NCBI GenBank assembly: GCA_016699695.1 | Contig: CP065006.1 | Coordinates: 2,728,001-2,792,000, forward strand | Length of the DNA: 64,000 nucleotides | From: Bacteroidota bacterium | Lineage (GTDB): Bacteria > Bacteroidota > Bacteroidia > Bacteroidales > UBA10428 | Direction: 5' to 3' | Shown here: piece after piece, positions 19,319 through 28,062 of the stretch | Position numbering within the stretch: the first letter of the stretch is position 1 | Layout of the letters: every line of letters starts with the position of its first letter | Position numbers and translations under genes: made by a program | Notes under the pieces: model-generated | Database searches by the model: none | What the model was told of the DNA's origin: nothing | Seen by the model: only the letters and a program-made list of their open reading frames with translations

Positions 19319-19448
19319 CTTGTATGGACCGAAGTTCGACCCGCTGTTTAGCAAAGTATTGAACTACAGTAGAAACCAAAGCATGAGTCAGGCTCAGACA
19401 ATATTCATGCTTATTTGTAATAAAAATGAATAAGGAACCTGAACGCTA

Positions 19449-19484
19449 TTTGGTTCAGAAATAGATAATTTTATATTATTTTTG
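19449..19484 (+). promoter_or_regulatory. Putative promoter of nifJ
   Basis: TATTTTTG at 19477-19484 matches TAnnTTTG exactly. A TTTG at 19449-19452 could be the -33 element, but the spacing of 24 is longer than the usual 19-21. The leader would be about 44 bases. Confidence 0.45.
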
Positions 19485-19534
19485 TGCTTTCGATAGAATA
19501 AATCACGTAAAATCTTTATTATAAGCGAATTAGT

Positions 19535-22500
19535 ATGGCTAAAGACAAAAAATTTGTAACCTGTGATGGTAATTATGCAGCTTCGCACATTGCATACATG
19601 TTTAGCGAGGTCTCTGCCATTTATCCTATCACACCTTCCTCAACAATGGCTGAATACATCGATGAATGGTCGGCTCAGGGAAGAAAGAATATTTTTGGTG
19701 AAGTAGTGAAGGTAACTGAAATGCAATCAGAGGGTGGTGCAGCTGGTGCCGTTCATGGTTCGCTGCAGTCAGGTGCTCTTACCACAACTTATACAGCTTC
19801 TCAGGGATTGCTGCTGATGATTCCGAATATGTACAAAATTGCAGGTGAATTACTTCCTGCCGTATTTCACGTTTCTGCCAGAAGTCTTGCAGCCCAGGCA
19901 CTTTCAATCTTTGGCGATCATAGCGATGTGATGAGTGCCCGCCAGACAGGTTTTGCTATGCTGGCTTCGGGAAGTGTGCAGGAAATTATGGACATTGGAG
20001 CCGTAGCTCACCTTACAGCCATCAAATCGCGTGTACCATTTCTTCATTTCTTTGACGGTTTCCGCACCTCGCACGAAATACAAAAAGTAGAAGCTCCTTC
20101 TATTGAGCAAATGAAAGAACTCCTCGACTGGAAAGCTCTTCAGGATTTCCGCGACCGGGCCCTGAACCCGGAGCATCCTGTTACAAGAGGTACAGCCCAG
20201 AACCCCGATATTTATTTCCAATCGCGCGAAGCTGCCAACAAGTTTTACGATGTCATTCCAGACATGGTAAACGATTATATGCAGCAATTATCGAAAATTA
20301 CAGGTAGAGAATACCATCCGTTTACCTATTACGGAGCACCCGACGCCGAAAATATCATCGTGGCAATGGGTTCAGTAACATCAACCATTCAGGAAACAAT
20401 TGATTACCTTGCCACTCAGGGCAAAAAAGTGGGATTAATTTCCGTGCACCTTTATCGCCCGTTCTCCGCTAAATATCTTTTAAAGGTATTGCCCAAGTCG
20501 GTGAAAAGAATCACTGTGCTTGATAGAACAAAAGAACCAGGTGCCAATGGCGATCCTCTTTACCTCGACATTTGCGAGGTTTTCTATGGAAAACCGAATG
20601 CCCCTATGATTGTGGGTGGCCGTTATGGACTAAGCTCGAAAGATACTACCCCCACACAGATAATCAGCGTTTACGAAAACCTTGAGCAGGTAGAACCTAA
20701 AAATGGTTTTACACTGGGTATTGTTGACGATGTAACATTCAAATCACTACCTCTTAAAGAAGAGGTCAGTATTTCGCAAAAAGGTACCTTCGAAGGTAAA
20801 TTTTATGGTATTGGTGCCGATGGTACTGTGGGAGCCAATAAAAACTCGATTAAAATTATTGGCGATACCACCGAAAAATATGCCCAGGCCTATTTTGCTT
20901 ACGACTCAAAAAAATCAGGTGGTGTTACCACCTCCCATTTACGTTTTGGCGACAAGCCTATTCGTTCATCTTACCTCGTAAATACCCCCGATTTTGTGGC
21001 TTGCCATGTGCCTTCTTATTTGGGTAAATATGAAATGCTTAGGGGTATTAAAAAGGGAGGAACTTTTCTACTCAACAGTATCTGGGATGCAAAGGAAACA
21101 ATAAACCACCTTCCCAACTCGGTGAAAAAAGTGTTGGCTGAAAAAGAAATTAATTTCTATATCATTAATGCCACTAAATTGGCCCGCGAAATTGGTTTGG
21201 GTAACCGTATCAACTTCATCATGCAATCTTCATTTTTCAAAATTGGCAACGTAATTCCTTACGAAACAGCAGTAGCCGAAATGAAAAAAGCCATCACAAA
21301 AGACTTCTCTAAAAAAGGTGAAGAAATTGTGAAGATGAACCACCTGGCTGTGGAACGTGGCGGGGAAGTAGAAAAAGTTGCAGTTCCGGCCGAATGGGCG
21401 AAATTAAAACCTGAATCTAAGATCACAGAAGATACTTCCATTCCAGAATTCATTCGCAATGTGGTTCAACCCATCAATAACCTTTTGGGTGACGATCTGC
21501 CCGTAAGCGCCTTTTTGGGTCGCGAAGACGGAACTTTTCCTGCAGGTACAACCCAGTACGAAAAAAGGGGTATTGCTGTCAATATACCTGAGTGGCAATC
21601 AGAGCATTGCATACAGTGTAACCAGTGTGCCTACGTGTGTCCACATGCCTGTATTCGTCCTTTCTTATTAAACGAAAAAGAAGCAGCCGGCATGCCCAAC
21701 GGAGCAACACTTGTTGAGGCCAAGGGTAAGGGTTTTGAAACTTTGAAATACCGTATTCAGGTTAGCCCACTCGATTGTACAGGTTGTAATGTGTGCGTAG
21801 AGGTTTGTCCTTCGAAGGAAAAATCGCTTATCATGCGTGCTCTGGAGAGTCAAAAAGTAGAAGAGAGCAATTGGAACTACCTGGCGAAGAATGTAAGTTA
21901 CAAGACCGACGTTGTTGATGCCAAGGCATCGATAAAAAACAGTCAGTTTGCTCAGCCATTGTTTGAATTTTCAGGTGCTTGCGCCGGTTGTGGCGAAACA
22001 GCCTATATCAAGCTTATTACTCAACTTTATGGCGACCGCATGATGGTAGCCAATGCTACTGGATGTAGCTCTATTTATGGTGGTTCTGCACCATCAACTC
22101 CCTATACCACGAATGCTTTAGGCAAAGGCCCCGCTTGGGCTAATTCTCTTTTCGAGGACAATGCCGAATATGGTTTCGGTATGGTTACTGGAGTGAACAA
22201 AATGCGCGACAGAATTGAACTTCGCATGAAAGCTGCCATTGCTGAGCAATCGGTATCGGCTGCCACCATCGAGGTATTTAAGACCTGGATTGAGGTAAGA
22301 GAAGATGGCGATGCCTCTAAAGAAGCCTCAGCAAAGGTTATTGAATCATTGAAAAAAGAAAAGTCTCCGGTAGCAAAAGAAATACTCGATCTGCAACAAT
22401 ACCTGATTAAAAAATCGATTTGGGTATTTGGTGGCGACGGATGGGCCTATGACATCGGTTATGGAGGTCTTGACCATGTGCTGGCTTCCGGCGAAGATAT

Positions 22501-23077
22501 CAATGTGTTGGTAATGGATACCGAGGTATACTCCAATACAGGTGGTCAGGCATCAAAAGCCACACCGGTAGGGGCAGTAGCAAAATTTGCCGCAGCAGGT
22601 AAGCAAATCCGTAAGAAAGATTTGGGTGCCATGGCCATGACTTATGGTTATGTCTATGTGGCGCAGGTTGCAATGGGAGCCAACATGAATCAGTATATGA
22701 AAGCCCTGAAAGAGGCTGAAGCCTATCCTGGTCCTTCTCTTATTATTACTTACTCGCCTTGTATCAACCATGGTTTAAAAGGTGGAATGGGTAAATCGAT
22801 TGAACAGGAGAAAAAAGCTGTTGATTCAGGATACTGGCATTTGTATCGTTTCAACCCGATGCTCGAAAATGAAGGTCAAAATCCCTTCCAGCTCGATTCA
22901 AAAGAACCTGATTTTTCCAAATTTCAGGATTTTCTGCGAAGCGAAGTACGTTACACTTCACTTATTAAAGCATTCCCAGCCGAAGCGGCACGTCTTTTCG
23001 AGGCGGCTGAGAAGAATGCCAAATGGAGGTATGAAAGCTACAAGCGTCGCTCCCTGATGGATTACACCAGCGTCTAG
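19535..23077 (+). CDS. nifJ: Pyruvate:ferredoxin (flavodoxin) oxidoreductase, single-chain
   Basis: The protein is 1180 residues, the full homodimeric PFOR length. It oxidises pyruvate to acetyl-CoA and CO2 and reduces ferredoxin or flavodoxin. The N-terminal pyrimidine domain contains YPITPSSTMAEYIDEWS and EGGAAGAVHGSLQSGALTTTYTASQGL. Two 4Fe-4S motifs lie near residues 691 (CIQCNQCAYVCP) and 749 (CTGCNVCVEVCP), the proximal cluster cysteines near 815 (CAGCGE), and the thiamine diphosphate site in GDGWAYDIGYGGLDH...NVLVMDTEVYSNTGGQ. It indicates anaerobic or facultative metabolism. It is transcribed alone, between hairpin terminators. Confidence 0.98.
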   Translation: MAKDKKFVTCDGNYAASHIAYMFSEVSAIYPITPSSTMAEYIDEWSAQGRKNIFGEVVKVTEMQSEGGAAGAVHGSLQSGALTTTYTASQGLLLMIPNMYKIAGELLPAVFHVSARSLAAQALSIFGDHSDVMSARQTGFAMLASGSVQEIMDIGAVAHLTAIKSRVPFLHFFDGFRTSHEIQKVEAPSIEQMKELLDWKALQDFRDRALNPEHPVTRGTAQNPDIYFQSREAANKFYDVIPDMVNDYMQQLSKITGREYHPFTYYGAPDAENIIVAMGSVTSTIQETIDYLATQGKKVGLISVHLYRPFSAKYLLKVLPKSVKRITVLDRTKEPGANGDPLYLDICEVFYGKPNAPMIVGGRYGLSSKDTTPTQIISVYENLEQVEPKNGFTLGIVDDVTFKSLPLKEEVSISQKGTFEGKFYGIGADGTVGANKNSIKIIGDTTEKYAQAYFAYDSKKSGGVTTSHLRFGDKPIRSSYLVNTPDFVACHVPSYLGKYEMLRGIKKGGTFLLNSIWDAKETINHLPNSVKKVLAEKEINFYIINATKLAREIGLGNRINFIMQSSFFKIGNVIPYETAVAEMKKAITKDFSKKGEEIVKMNHLAVERGGEVEKVAVPAEWAKLKPESKITEDTSIPEFIRNVVQPINNLLGDDLPVSAFLGREDGTFPAGTTQYEKRGIAVNIPEWQSEHCIQCNQCAYVCPHACIRPFLLNEKEAAGMPNGATLVEAKGKGFETLKYRIQVSPLDCTGCNVCVEVCPSKEKSLIMRALESQKVEESNWNYLAKNVSYKTDVVDAKASIKNSQFAQPLFEFSGACAGCGETAYIKLITQLYGDRMMVANATGCSSIYGGSAPSTPYTTNALGKGPAWANSLFEDNAEYGFGMVTGVNKMRDRIELRMKAAIAEQSVSAATIEVFKTWIEVREDGDASKEASAKVIESLKKEKSPVAKEILDLQQYLIKKSIWVFGGDGWAYDIGYGGLDHVLASGEDINVLVMDTEVYSNTGGQASKATPVGAVAKFAAAGKQIRKKDLGAMAMTYGYVYVAQVAMGANMNQYMKALKEAEAYPGPSLIITYSPCINHGLKGGMGKSIEQEKKAVDSGYWHLYRFNPMLENEGQNPFQLDSKEPDFSKFQDFLRSEVRYTSLIKAFPAEAARLFEAAEKNAKWRYESYKRRSLMDYTSV

Positions 23078-23100
23078 TAAAATAGCTTTGCGATAGATAG

Positions 23101-23130
23101 AAAAGGTAGTCGTTTCGGCTACCTTTTTTT
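23101..23130 (+). terminator. Rho-independent terminator after nifJ
   Basis: A 12-bp stem with one G-U pair (AAAAGGTAGTCG / CGGCTACCTTTT) and a TTT loop runs into a T tract. Confidence 0.85.
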
Positions 23131-23133
23131 ATT

Positions 23134-23141
23134 TATCTTTG
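23134..23141 (+). promoter_or_regulatory. Putative -7 promoter element of ruvX-def
   Basis: TATCTTTG matches TAnnTTTG exactly, 14 bases before the ruvX start codon, so the leader would be very short. The upstream -33 region overlaps the nifJ terminator and has only TTTC. Confidence 0.4.
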
Positions 23142-23155
23142 TCGAAATTTTTTCA

Positions 23156-23584
23156 ATGGGAAGAATACTGGCAATCGATTATGGACTCAAACGCACTGGT
23201 ATAGCTGTAACCGATACCTTGCAATTGATTGCCAATGGCATGGATACATTGCCTACCGCAGGGTTGTTTGAATTTCTTTCAGGGTATTTTGTAAAGGAAC
23301 CTGTCGATAAAGTGGTTATCGGCTATCCGCTTCAAATGAACAATCAGCCTTCGGAGATTGTTCCTCACATTGATCGGTTTATTGTTAAGTTTTTAAAAAC
23401 CTTCCCGGGAAAAGACCTGGTAAAGTTCGACGAGCGCTTTACTTCGAAAATGGCTTTTCAGGCCATGATTGATGCAGGAGCTACCAGGACACAGCGAAAA
23501 AACAAAGCACTTATCGATAAGGTAAGCGCAACAATTATACTTCAGTCGTATTTAGAAAGTAAAAGCAAAAATTCTCAGGGTTAA
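23156..23584 (+). CDS. ruvX: RuvX/YqgF family Holliday junction resolvase-like nuclease
   Basis: The protein is 142 residues, the normal family length, with an RNase H-like fold. Diagnostic motifs are RILAIDYGLKRTGIAVTD (first catalytic Asp), KVVIGYPLQMNNQPS, KFDERFTSKMA (second acidic residue) and DKVSATIILQSYLES (C-terminal acidic residue). Family members have been linked to Holliday junction processing and to pre-16S rRNA end maturation. It is separated by 4 bases from def, so the two form an operon. Confidence 0.93.
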   Translation: MGRILAIDYGLKRTGIAVTDTLQLIANGMDTLPTAGLFEFLSGYFVKEPVDKVVIGYPLQMNNQPSEIVPHIDRFIVKFLKTFPGKDLVKFDERFTSKMAFQAMIDAGATRTQRKNKALIDKVSATIILQSYLESKSKNSQG

Positions 23585-23588
23585 AGTT

Positions 23589-24143
23589 ATGGTTTATCCA
23601 ATTGTTGTATATGGTTCGCCTCTGTTGCGTAGGATTTCGGAAGATATTAGTCCCGATTATCCTGACCTCGGTCAGCTTATTGGCGATATGTTCGAAACCA
23701 TGGTTGTTTCAGATGGAGTAGGGCTTGCAGCACCGCAAATCGGAAAATCCATTCGTTTGTTTGTCATCGATGCATCACCTATGGCCGATGAGAATCCATC
23801 GCTGGCTGATTTCCGTAAAGTGTTTATCAATCCCCGTATTCTGGAAGAAAAGGGCGACAAATGGCTTTTTGTAGAAGGTTGCCTGAGTATACCTGAGTTG
23901 CGCGAAGAGGTGTTAAGGCCAGGTATTGTTACCCTCGAATACTACGATGAAAATTTTACTTATCATAAGGAAACATACGATGGGGTGAAAGCCCGTATCA
24001 TTCAACACGAATACGATCACCTCGATGGGGTGCTCTTTGTCGATAAGGTATCGCCTCTAAAAAAGAAACTGATCAAAGGTAAATTGGGAAATATCGCCAA
24101 AGGTAAGGTGCAGGCAGCTTACAAGACCAAATTGCTGAAGTAA
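23589..24143 (+). CDS. def: Peptide deformylase
   Basis: The protein is 184 residues. It removes the formyl group from the N-terminal methionine of new proteins. The three deformylase motifs are complete: GVGLAAPQIG, EGCLSIPEL (metal-binding Cys) and QHEYDHLDG with metal ligands His140 and His144 and catalytic Glu141. It is the second gene of the ruvX-def operon and convergent with a glycosyltransferase gene. Confidence 0.97.
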   Translation: MVYPIVVYGSPLLRRISEDISPDYPDLGQLIGDMFETMVVSDGVGLAAPQIGKSIRLFVIDASPMADENPSLADFRKVFINPRILEEKGDKWLFVEGCLSIPELREEVLRPGIVTLEYYDENFTYHKETYDGVKARIIQHEYDHLDGVLFVDKVSPLKKKLIKGKLGNIAKGKVQAAYKTKLLK

Positions 24144-24166
24144 GGCAAATTCGAGATCTTGTAATT

Positions 24167-25117
24167 TTACAATTCTTCCTCGATTAAATATTTGTTTCGG
24201 TCCGTAGCACTTCGTGAAATGAGCTCGCCAAGAAAACCGGCAAGGAACAGCTGTGTGCCGAGTATCATGCACGAAAGGGCAATGTAAAAAAACGGGCTGT
24301 CGGTTACCAATCGTGCAGGAATATGATGGAGTAATGCAAATAATTTATTTATTCCAAGGTATATTGCCAGGCCAAATCCTATAATGAACATCAGTGCTCC
24401 CCAAATTCCAAAAAGGTGCATGGGTCGTTTACTGAATTTGGAAATAAACATCACCGATAATAAATCCAGTGGACCGCGAATAAAGCGCTCGATGCCAAAT
24501 TTGGTGTTTCCGTATTTACGTTCTTGATGCTGAACCACCTTTTCTCCTATCTTTTTAAATCCGGCCCATTTAGCAAGTACAGGAATGTAGCGATGCATGT
24601 CGCCATAAACTTCTATGCTCTTTACTACCTTCAACCGATAGGCTTTGATGCCGCAATTAAAGTCGTGAAGTCTAATTCCACTCATCCGTCTGGCTGTCCA
24701 GTTGAAAAACTTACTTGGCAGATTTTTCGAAAAAACCGGATCGTAGCGTTTCTTTTTCCATCCCGATACCAGGTCGTAGCCTTCTTGAGTTATCATCTGA
24801 TAGAAATCTGGAATTTCTTCGGGGTTATCCTGCAGGTCGGCATCCATAGTCATTACCACCTGCCCTTTGGCATGCGAAAAGCCAGTCTGGAGGGCAGCCG
24901 ATTTTCCATAATTGCGTCTAAACCGAATACCCCTGATATTGGAGTTTGAAAGCTTCTGTTGCTGAATTACTTCCCATGATTCGTCTGTACTGCCATCGTC
25001 GATAAGGATTATCTCGTAGGCGTAATGGTTTTCGTCCATTACTCGCTTAATCCAGCTTACCAGTTCAGGAAGCGATTCGGCCTCGTTATACAAGGGTATT
25101 ACAACAGAAACATCCAT
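24167..25117 (-). CDS. Family 2 glycosyltransferase of the dolichol-/polyprenyl-phosphate sugar transferase type
   Basis: The protein is 316 residues. The GT2 domain starts VVIPLYNEAESLPELVSWI and has DDGSTDES and the DADLQDNPEEIP metal-binding motif. Two C-terminal membrane helices (about residues 233-255 and 272-296) give the GtrB/DPM-like layout. Such enzymes load a sugar onto a polyprenyl phosphate carrier at the inner membrane for surface glycan or lipid modification. The DUF4199 gene is 12 bases upstream on the same strand, so they are co-transcribed. Donor and acceptor cannot be read from sequence. Confidence 0.92.
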   Translation of the reverse strand: MDVSVVIPLYNEAESLPELVSWIKRVMDENHYAYEIILIDDGSTDESWEVIQQQKLSNSNIRGIRFRRNYGKSAALQTGFSHAKGQVVMTMDADLQDNPEEIPDFYQMITQEGYDLVSGWKKKRYDPVFSKNLPSKFFNWTARRMSGIRLHDFNCGIKAYRLKVVKSIEVYGDMHRYIPVLAKWAGFKKIGEKVVQHQERKYGNTKFGIERFIRGPLDLLSVMFISKFSKRPMHLFGIWGALMFIIGFGLAIYLGINKLFALLHHIPARLVTDSPFFYIALSCMILGTQLFLAGFLGELISRSATDRNKYLIEEEL

Positions 25118-25129
25118 AGTGTGTTTTTT

Positions 25130-25642
25130 TCAGGCAGTAAGCGGATTCTTTTCACGTTTGTAGATGGCAGCAAAAATAAGGCTTAAAATAGCACCACCAA
25201 ACCCCATATTAAAAACGAAAGTGGTTACAGCTACCACAGCAGGTGTGAAAAACAAGGTGTAAAGTTTCATGATCGATTCAATCTGGTCTTCGCTCATGTT
25301 GTTTTTCAGAAATTCCTCTTCCAAAGTCAGAAGTGTTTCTTCGATGATGCCCGGAGCCAGGGTATATTCGGCAAATCGGTAAACAGCCCAAATTGCACCG
25401 GCAATGAGGCAGGTAAAAAAACTTACCAAAAAGGCATTGCCAAAAGAGAGAAAACCTCCCTCGGCTTGGTCGCGAAATTTACGAATGGCGATAATGAGCA
25501 TCGACACCACCACGGCAATATAAATTAACGACATAATGGGCTTGATAACTATTCCCAGGAAGTAACCTAGCAGTTCAAAAAGGCTTAGGGTGATTCCCAG
25601 ACTTAGTCCAAAAGTGAGAGCGTGTTTATAAATTGGCTTCAT
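25130..25642 (-). CDS. DUF4199 family integral membrane protein
   Basis: The protein is 170 residues with four hydrophobic segments (about 10-30, 33-52, 70-92 and 130-158) and a charged loop (EETLLTLEEEFLKNNMSEDQIESIM) between the third and fourth. The layout and the sequence SFGNAFLVSFFTCLIAGAIWAVYRF fit the Bacteroidota DUF4199 family, whose function is unknown. It is the first gene of a two-gene unit with the glycosyltransferase, an arrangement I recall as common in this phylum. Confidence 0.8.
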   Translation of the reverse strand: MKPIYKHALTFGLSLGITLSLFELLGYFLGIVIKPIMSLIYIAVVVSMLIIAIRKFRDQAEGGFLSFGNAFLVSFFTCLIAGAIWAVYRFAEYTLAPGIIEETLLTLEEEFLKNNMSEDQIESIMKLYTLFFTPAVVAVTTFVFNMGFGGAILSLIFAAIYKREKNPLTA

Positions 25643-25685
25643 ATGTGTAGAAATGAGTTTGATATCTGTGGACTTAATTATTTTG

Positions 25686-25716
25686 TTTGCAGTATTAAAT
25701 AAAGTTTATACTTTTG
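25686..25716 (+). promoter_or_regulatory. Promoter of the SRP RNA gene
   Basis: TTTG at 25686-25689 and TACTTTTG at 25709-25716 are separated by 19 bases, an exact match to TTTG-N19-21-TAnnTTTG. The predicted transcript start is a few bases downstream, at the first base of the RNA stem. Confidence 0.75.
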
Positions 25717-25720
25717 TCGC

Positions 25721-25822
25721 CCCGGGTAAGTCTTACACGGCCAGCTCCTGTTGAACCCCCCCAGGACCGGAAGGTAGCAAGGGTAGACGGTTGTAGCGGT
25801 GCGATGTAAGTAGCTTACCCGC
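25721..25822 (+). ncRNA. ffs: Signal recognition particle RNA (4.5S-type, small bacterial SRP RNA)
   Basis: The region contains the SRP domain IV signature CAGGACCGGAAGGTAGCAAG (25762-25781), with the GGAA tetraloop and asymmetric internal loop that bind Ffh. The ends pair as CGGGTAAG (25723-25730) with CTTACCCG (25814-25821), closing a hairpin of about 100 bases, the size of the short SRP RNA. A run of six T follows directly as terminator tail. A consensus promoter lies just upstream. It sits between the DUF4199 gene (divergent) and the VOC gene (convergent). The RNA guides membrane protein insertion together with Ffh and FtsY. Confidence 0.93.
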
Positions 25823-25826
25823 TTTT

Positions 25827-26285
25827 TTATGAGAGGGCTTTGATTACTTCCTCAGGAGCCTGAACCAATTCTACCAATACACCTTCGCTGCACAAAGGAA
25901 ATTCTTCGTTTCCTTTCGGATGAATAAATACTATGTCATGTCCGCTTGCACCAGGCCTTATACCTCCGGGTGTAAAACGTACTCCCTGCTCGGTTAACCA
26001 TTCTACTGCTTTTGGAAGGTTGTCGATCCACAAGCCGATATGGTTCAGTTTTGGTTCGTCAACACGGGGTTTTTTATTGACATCGATGGGTTGCATAATG
26101 TCTACTTCTACGGCATAAACTCCTTTGCCCATTTGTAACACGTCTTCGTCGACATTTTCGCGCTCACTGACAAAGGTTTTAACCTTTGATAAGCCCATAA
26201 TTTCGATCCAGAATTTGGCAAGTTTGTTCTTATCTTCGCCGCCTATTGCAATTTGCTGTATGCCTAAAACTTTAAAGGGTCTCAT
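25827..26285 (-). CDS. VOC family (glyoxalase/dioxygenase superfamily) protein
   Basis: The protein is 152 residues with a paired beta-alpha-beta-beta-beta fold pattern: VLGIQQIAIGGEDKNKLAKFWIEIMGL in the first half and LNHIGLWIDNLPKAVEWLTEQGVRF...FIHPKG in the second, ending in VLVELVQAPEEV. The conserved metal-ligand positions (His in NHIGLW, Glu in VELVQ) are present. It resembles methylmalonyl-CoA epimerase or lactoylglutathione lyase-like proteins of Bacteroidota; which of these is uncertain. Its stop codon lies within the T tail of the SRP RNA gene. Confidence 0.8.
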   Translation of the reverse strand: MRPFKVLGIQQIAIGGEDKNKLAKFWIEIMGLSKVKTFVSERENVDEDVLQMGKGVYAVEVDIMQPIDVNKKPRVDEPKLNHIGLWIDNLPKAVEWLTEQGVRFTPGGIRPGASGHDIVFIHPKGNEEFPLCSEGVLVELVQAPEEVIKALS

Positions 26286-26483
26286 AGCGTGTATTGTGAT
26301 TTGTTGAATAGCTCTGCGAATGTAAAAAAATCAAATTGCTTTTAGAAAAATAAATTCAACTTTACGGGGAATTAATTTACGAAAGGGGTTTTTATTACTT
26401 TTGGCTTCAATACCAATGAATAGAATCAGGTTTCGGAATGGCTGTAATGTTGTTGCTTGCCAACCCAATTTTTTCAATGAATC

Positions 26484-27245
26484 ATGATTAAACAAATTTT
26501 AAATACTATACCACGTCCATGGCTTATTCGGATGAGCTATCTGTTCATACCTTTTTCGCGACTATTTTATTATGGCAAAAGATACGAGTGTCCGGTATGC
26601 AAGGGAACATTTCGTAAGTTTCTGCCCTATGGCTATGGAAACCTGCGTGCCAATGCCTTGTGTCCTGGCTGTTTGTCGCTAGAGCGGCACCGGCTGATGT
26701 GGCTGTACCTGCAAAACAAAACGCAGTTCTTTAGTCAAAAACAAAAAGTATTGCATATTGCACCAGAACAATCGTTTTTAAAGCGCTTCCGGAAGATGAA
26801 GAACCTTGATTATTCTACTGCCGACCTCTTCTCTCCTTTGGCCGATTACCGTTGCGATGTGCAAAAGTTGCCTTTCGAAAAGGAAAATTTTGACCTGGTT
26901 ATTTGCAACCATGTGTTGGAGCATGTCGATAATGATCAGTTGGCAATGTCTGAAATACTAAGAGTACTCAAACCCGGCGGATATGCCATACTTCAGGTAC
27001 CAGTGAATTTTTCGCGCGAGCATACTTTTGAAGATATGAGTATTACAGACCCCAGGGAACGTGCCCGCATTTTTGGTCAGTACGACCATGTGAGGGTTTA
27101 TGGGCGGGATTATCCGGATTTATTACGCAGGGCAGGGTTTATTATCGACGAAGAAAGCTATACCCACGAGTTAAGCGATGAATTGAAAGAACGGTATAGT
27201 GTGAAGGTAAGTGAATTTATGTTTGCATGTAAAAAAGCACTTTAA
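26484..27245 (+). CDS. SAM-dependent class I methyltransferase with an N-terminal zinc-ribbon-like motif
   Basis: The protein is 253 residues. Near residues 34-65 it has two Cys-x2-Cys pairs (CPVCKG and CPGCLS) that could bind zinc. The methyltransferase domain follows: VLHIAPEQSFLKRF, DYSTADLFSPLADYRCDVQKLPFEKENFDLVICNHVLEHV, then LRVLKPGGYAILQVP. Similar proteins in Bacteroidota are annotated only as methyltransferases; the acceptor is unknown. It stands alone between two intergenic gaps. Confidence 0.85.
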   Translation: MIKQILNTIPRPWLIRMSYLFIPFSRLFYYGKRYECPVCKGTFRKFLPYGYGNLRANALCPGCLSLERHRLMWLYLQNKTQFFSQKQKVLHIAPEQSFLKRFRKMKNLDYSTADLFSPLADYRCDVQKLPFEKENFDLVICNHVLEHVDNDQLAMSEILRVLKPGGYAILQVPVNFSREHTFEDMSITDPRERARIFGQYDHVRVYGRDYPDLLRRAGFIIDEESYTHELSDELKERYSVKVSEFMFACKKAL

Positions 27246-27358
27246 TTACTCCTGTAATATTCTGTATATAAAAAAGTTATGCCACATTGAGCGACAGCTA
27301 CAATGGCAATAATTTACCGATTTTAAATTGCTATCTTTGAGACTGAAAAAACTGATTA

Positions 27359-27766
27359 ATGAGTGATAATAAATCAAATATTGATGTTGACAAGGTTATA
27401 AAACATTGGATTGAGACATCGGATGATGACTTCAATACCATGCTGACTTTATATAATTCACAATCATTCGGTTGGTCTTTATTTCTTGGACACATCTCAA
27501 CTGAGAAATTACTCAAAGCTCTCTATGTAAAGAAATTTAAAGAGCATGCTCCTTTTATTCATAATTTATACAGATTAGGAGAATTAATTGGATTAGAACT
27601 GTCAGAAGAATATTCTGACTGGCTAGATGAAATTACATCATTTAACTTAAATGCCAGATATGATGATTATAAAAAGGAGTTTTACAAGCTGAGCACTCCT
27701 GATTATACCAAAAACTGGATAGAGAAAATTAAAATTATTCGGACATGGATAAAGGAGATGCTTTAG
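27359..27766 (+). CDS. HEPN domain protein, partner of the downstream nucleotidyltransferase
   Basis: The protein is 135 residues, all-helical in pattern. The features WSLFLGHISTEKLLKALYVKKFKEH, FIHNLYRLGELIGL and ARYDDYKKEF fit HEPN domains of the COG2250 kind. The R-x4-6-H ribonuclease motif of active HEPN toxins is not present, nor is the R-x4-H-x-Y of HepT, so RNase activity is doubtful. It overlaps the following MNT gene by 22 bases, the standard arrangement of HEPN/MNT pairs. The two genes look more A+T-rich than their neighbours, and are flanked by sequences described under the repeat at 28057-28221. Confidence 0.85.
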   Translation: MSDNKSNIDVDKVIKHWIETSDDDFNTMLTLYNSQSFGWSLFLGHISTEKLLKALYVKKFKEHAPFIHNLYRLGELIGLELSEEYSDWLDEITSFNLNARYDDYKKEFYKLSTPDYTKNWIEKIKIIRTWIKEML

Positions 27767-28062
27767 ATTTAGCCGTAAAATATGCAAATGCAGTAAAATC
27801 AAAATATGATTTTGTGAAAATAATACTTTTTGGTTCTTACGCAAAAGGCAACTACAATGAGGATAGCGACATTGATATTGCAGTGATTTTAAAAGACTAT
27901 AATAATCTGATTGACATACAAGTGGATTTGATGAGATTGAGAAGGAAAATTGATAGTCGGATTGAGCCACATCCATTTAGAGAAAAGGATTTTGATATAA
28001 CAAATCCATTAGTAAACGAGATTATTAAATACGGGCAAGATATAAAAATCAACCTGGCCTAA
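27745..28062 (+). CDS. Minimal nucleotidyltransferase (MNT) of a HEPN/MNT pair
   Basis: The protein is 105 residues with the polymerase beta-type core IILFGSYAKGNYNEDSDIDIAVIL, that is GSxAxG followed by SDxDxxV with the metal-binding Asp pair. In the characterised MntA-HepT systems the MNT protein adds AMP groups to the HEPN toxin and silences it. It overlaps the HEPN gene by 22 bases, so translation is coupled. The TAA stop lies inside the sequence GCCTAAC, which starts an imperfect inverted repeat. Confidence 0.88.
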   Translation: MDKGDALDLAVKYANAVKSKYDFVKIILFGSYAKGNYNEDSDIDIAVILKDYNNLIDIQVDLMRLRRKIDSRIEPHPFREKDFDITNPLVNEIIKYGQDIKINLA

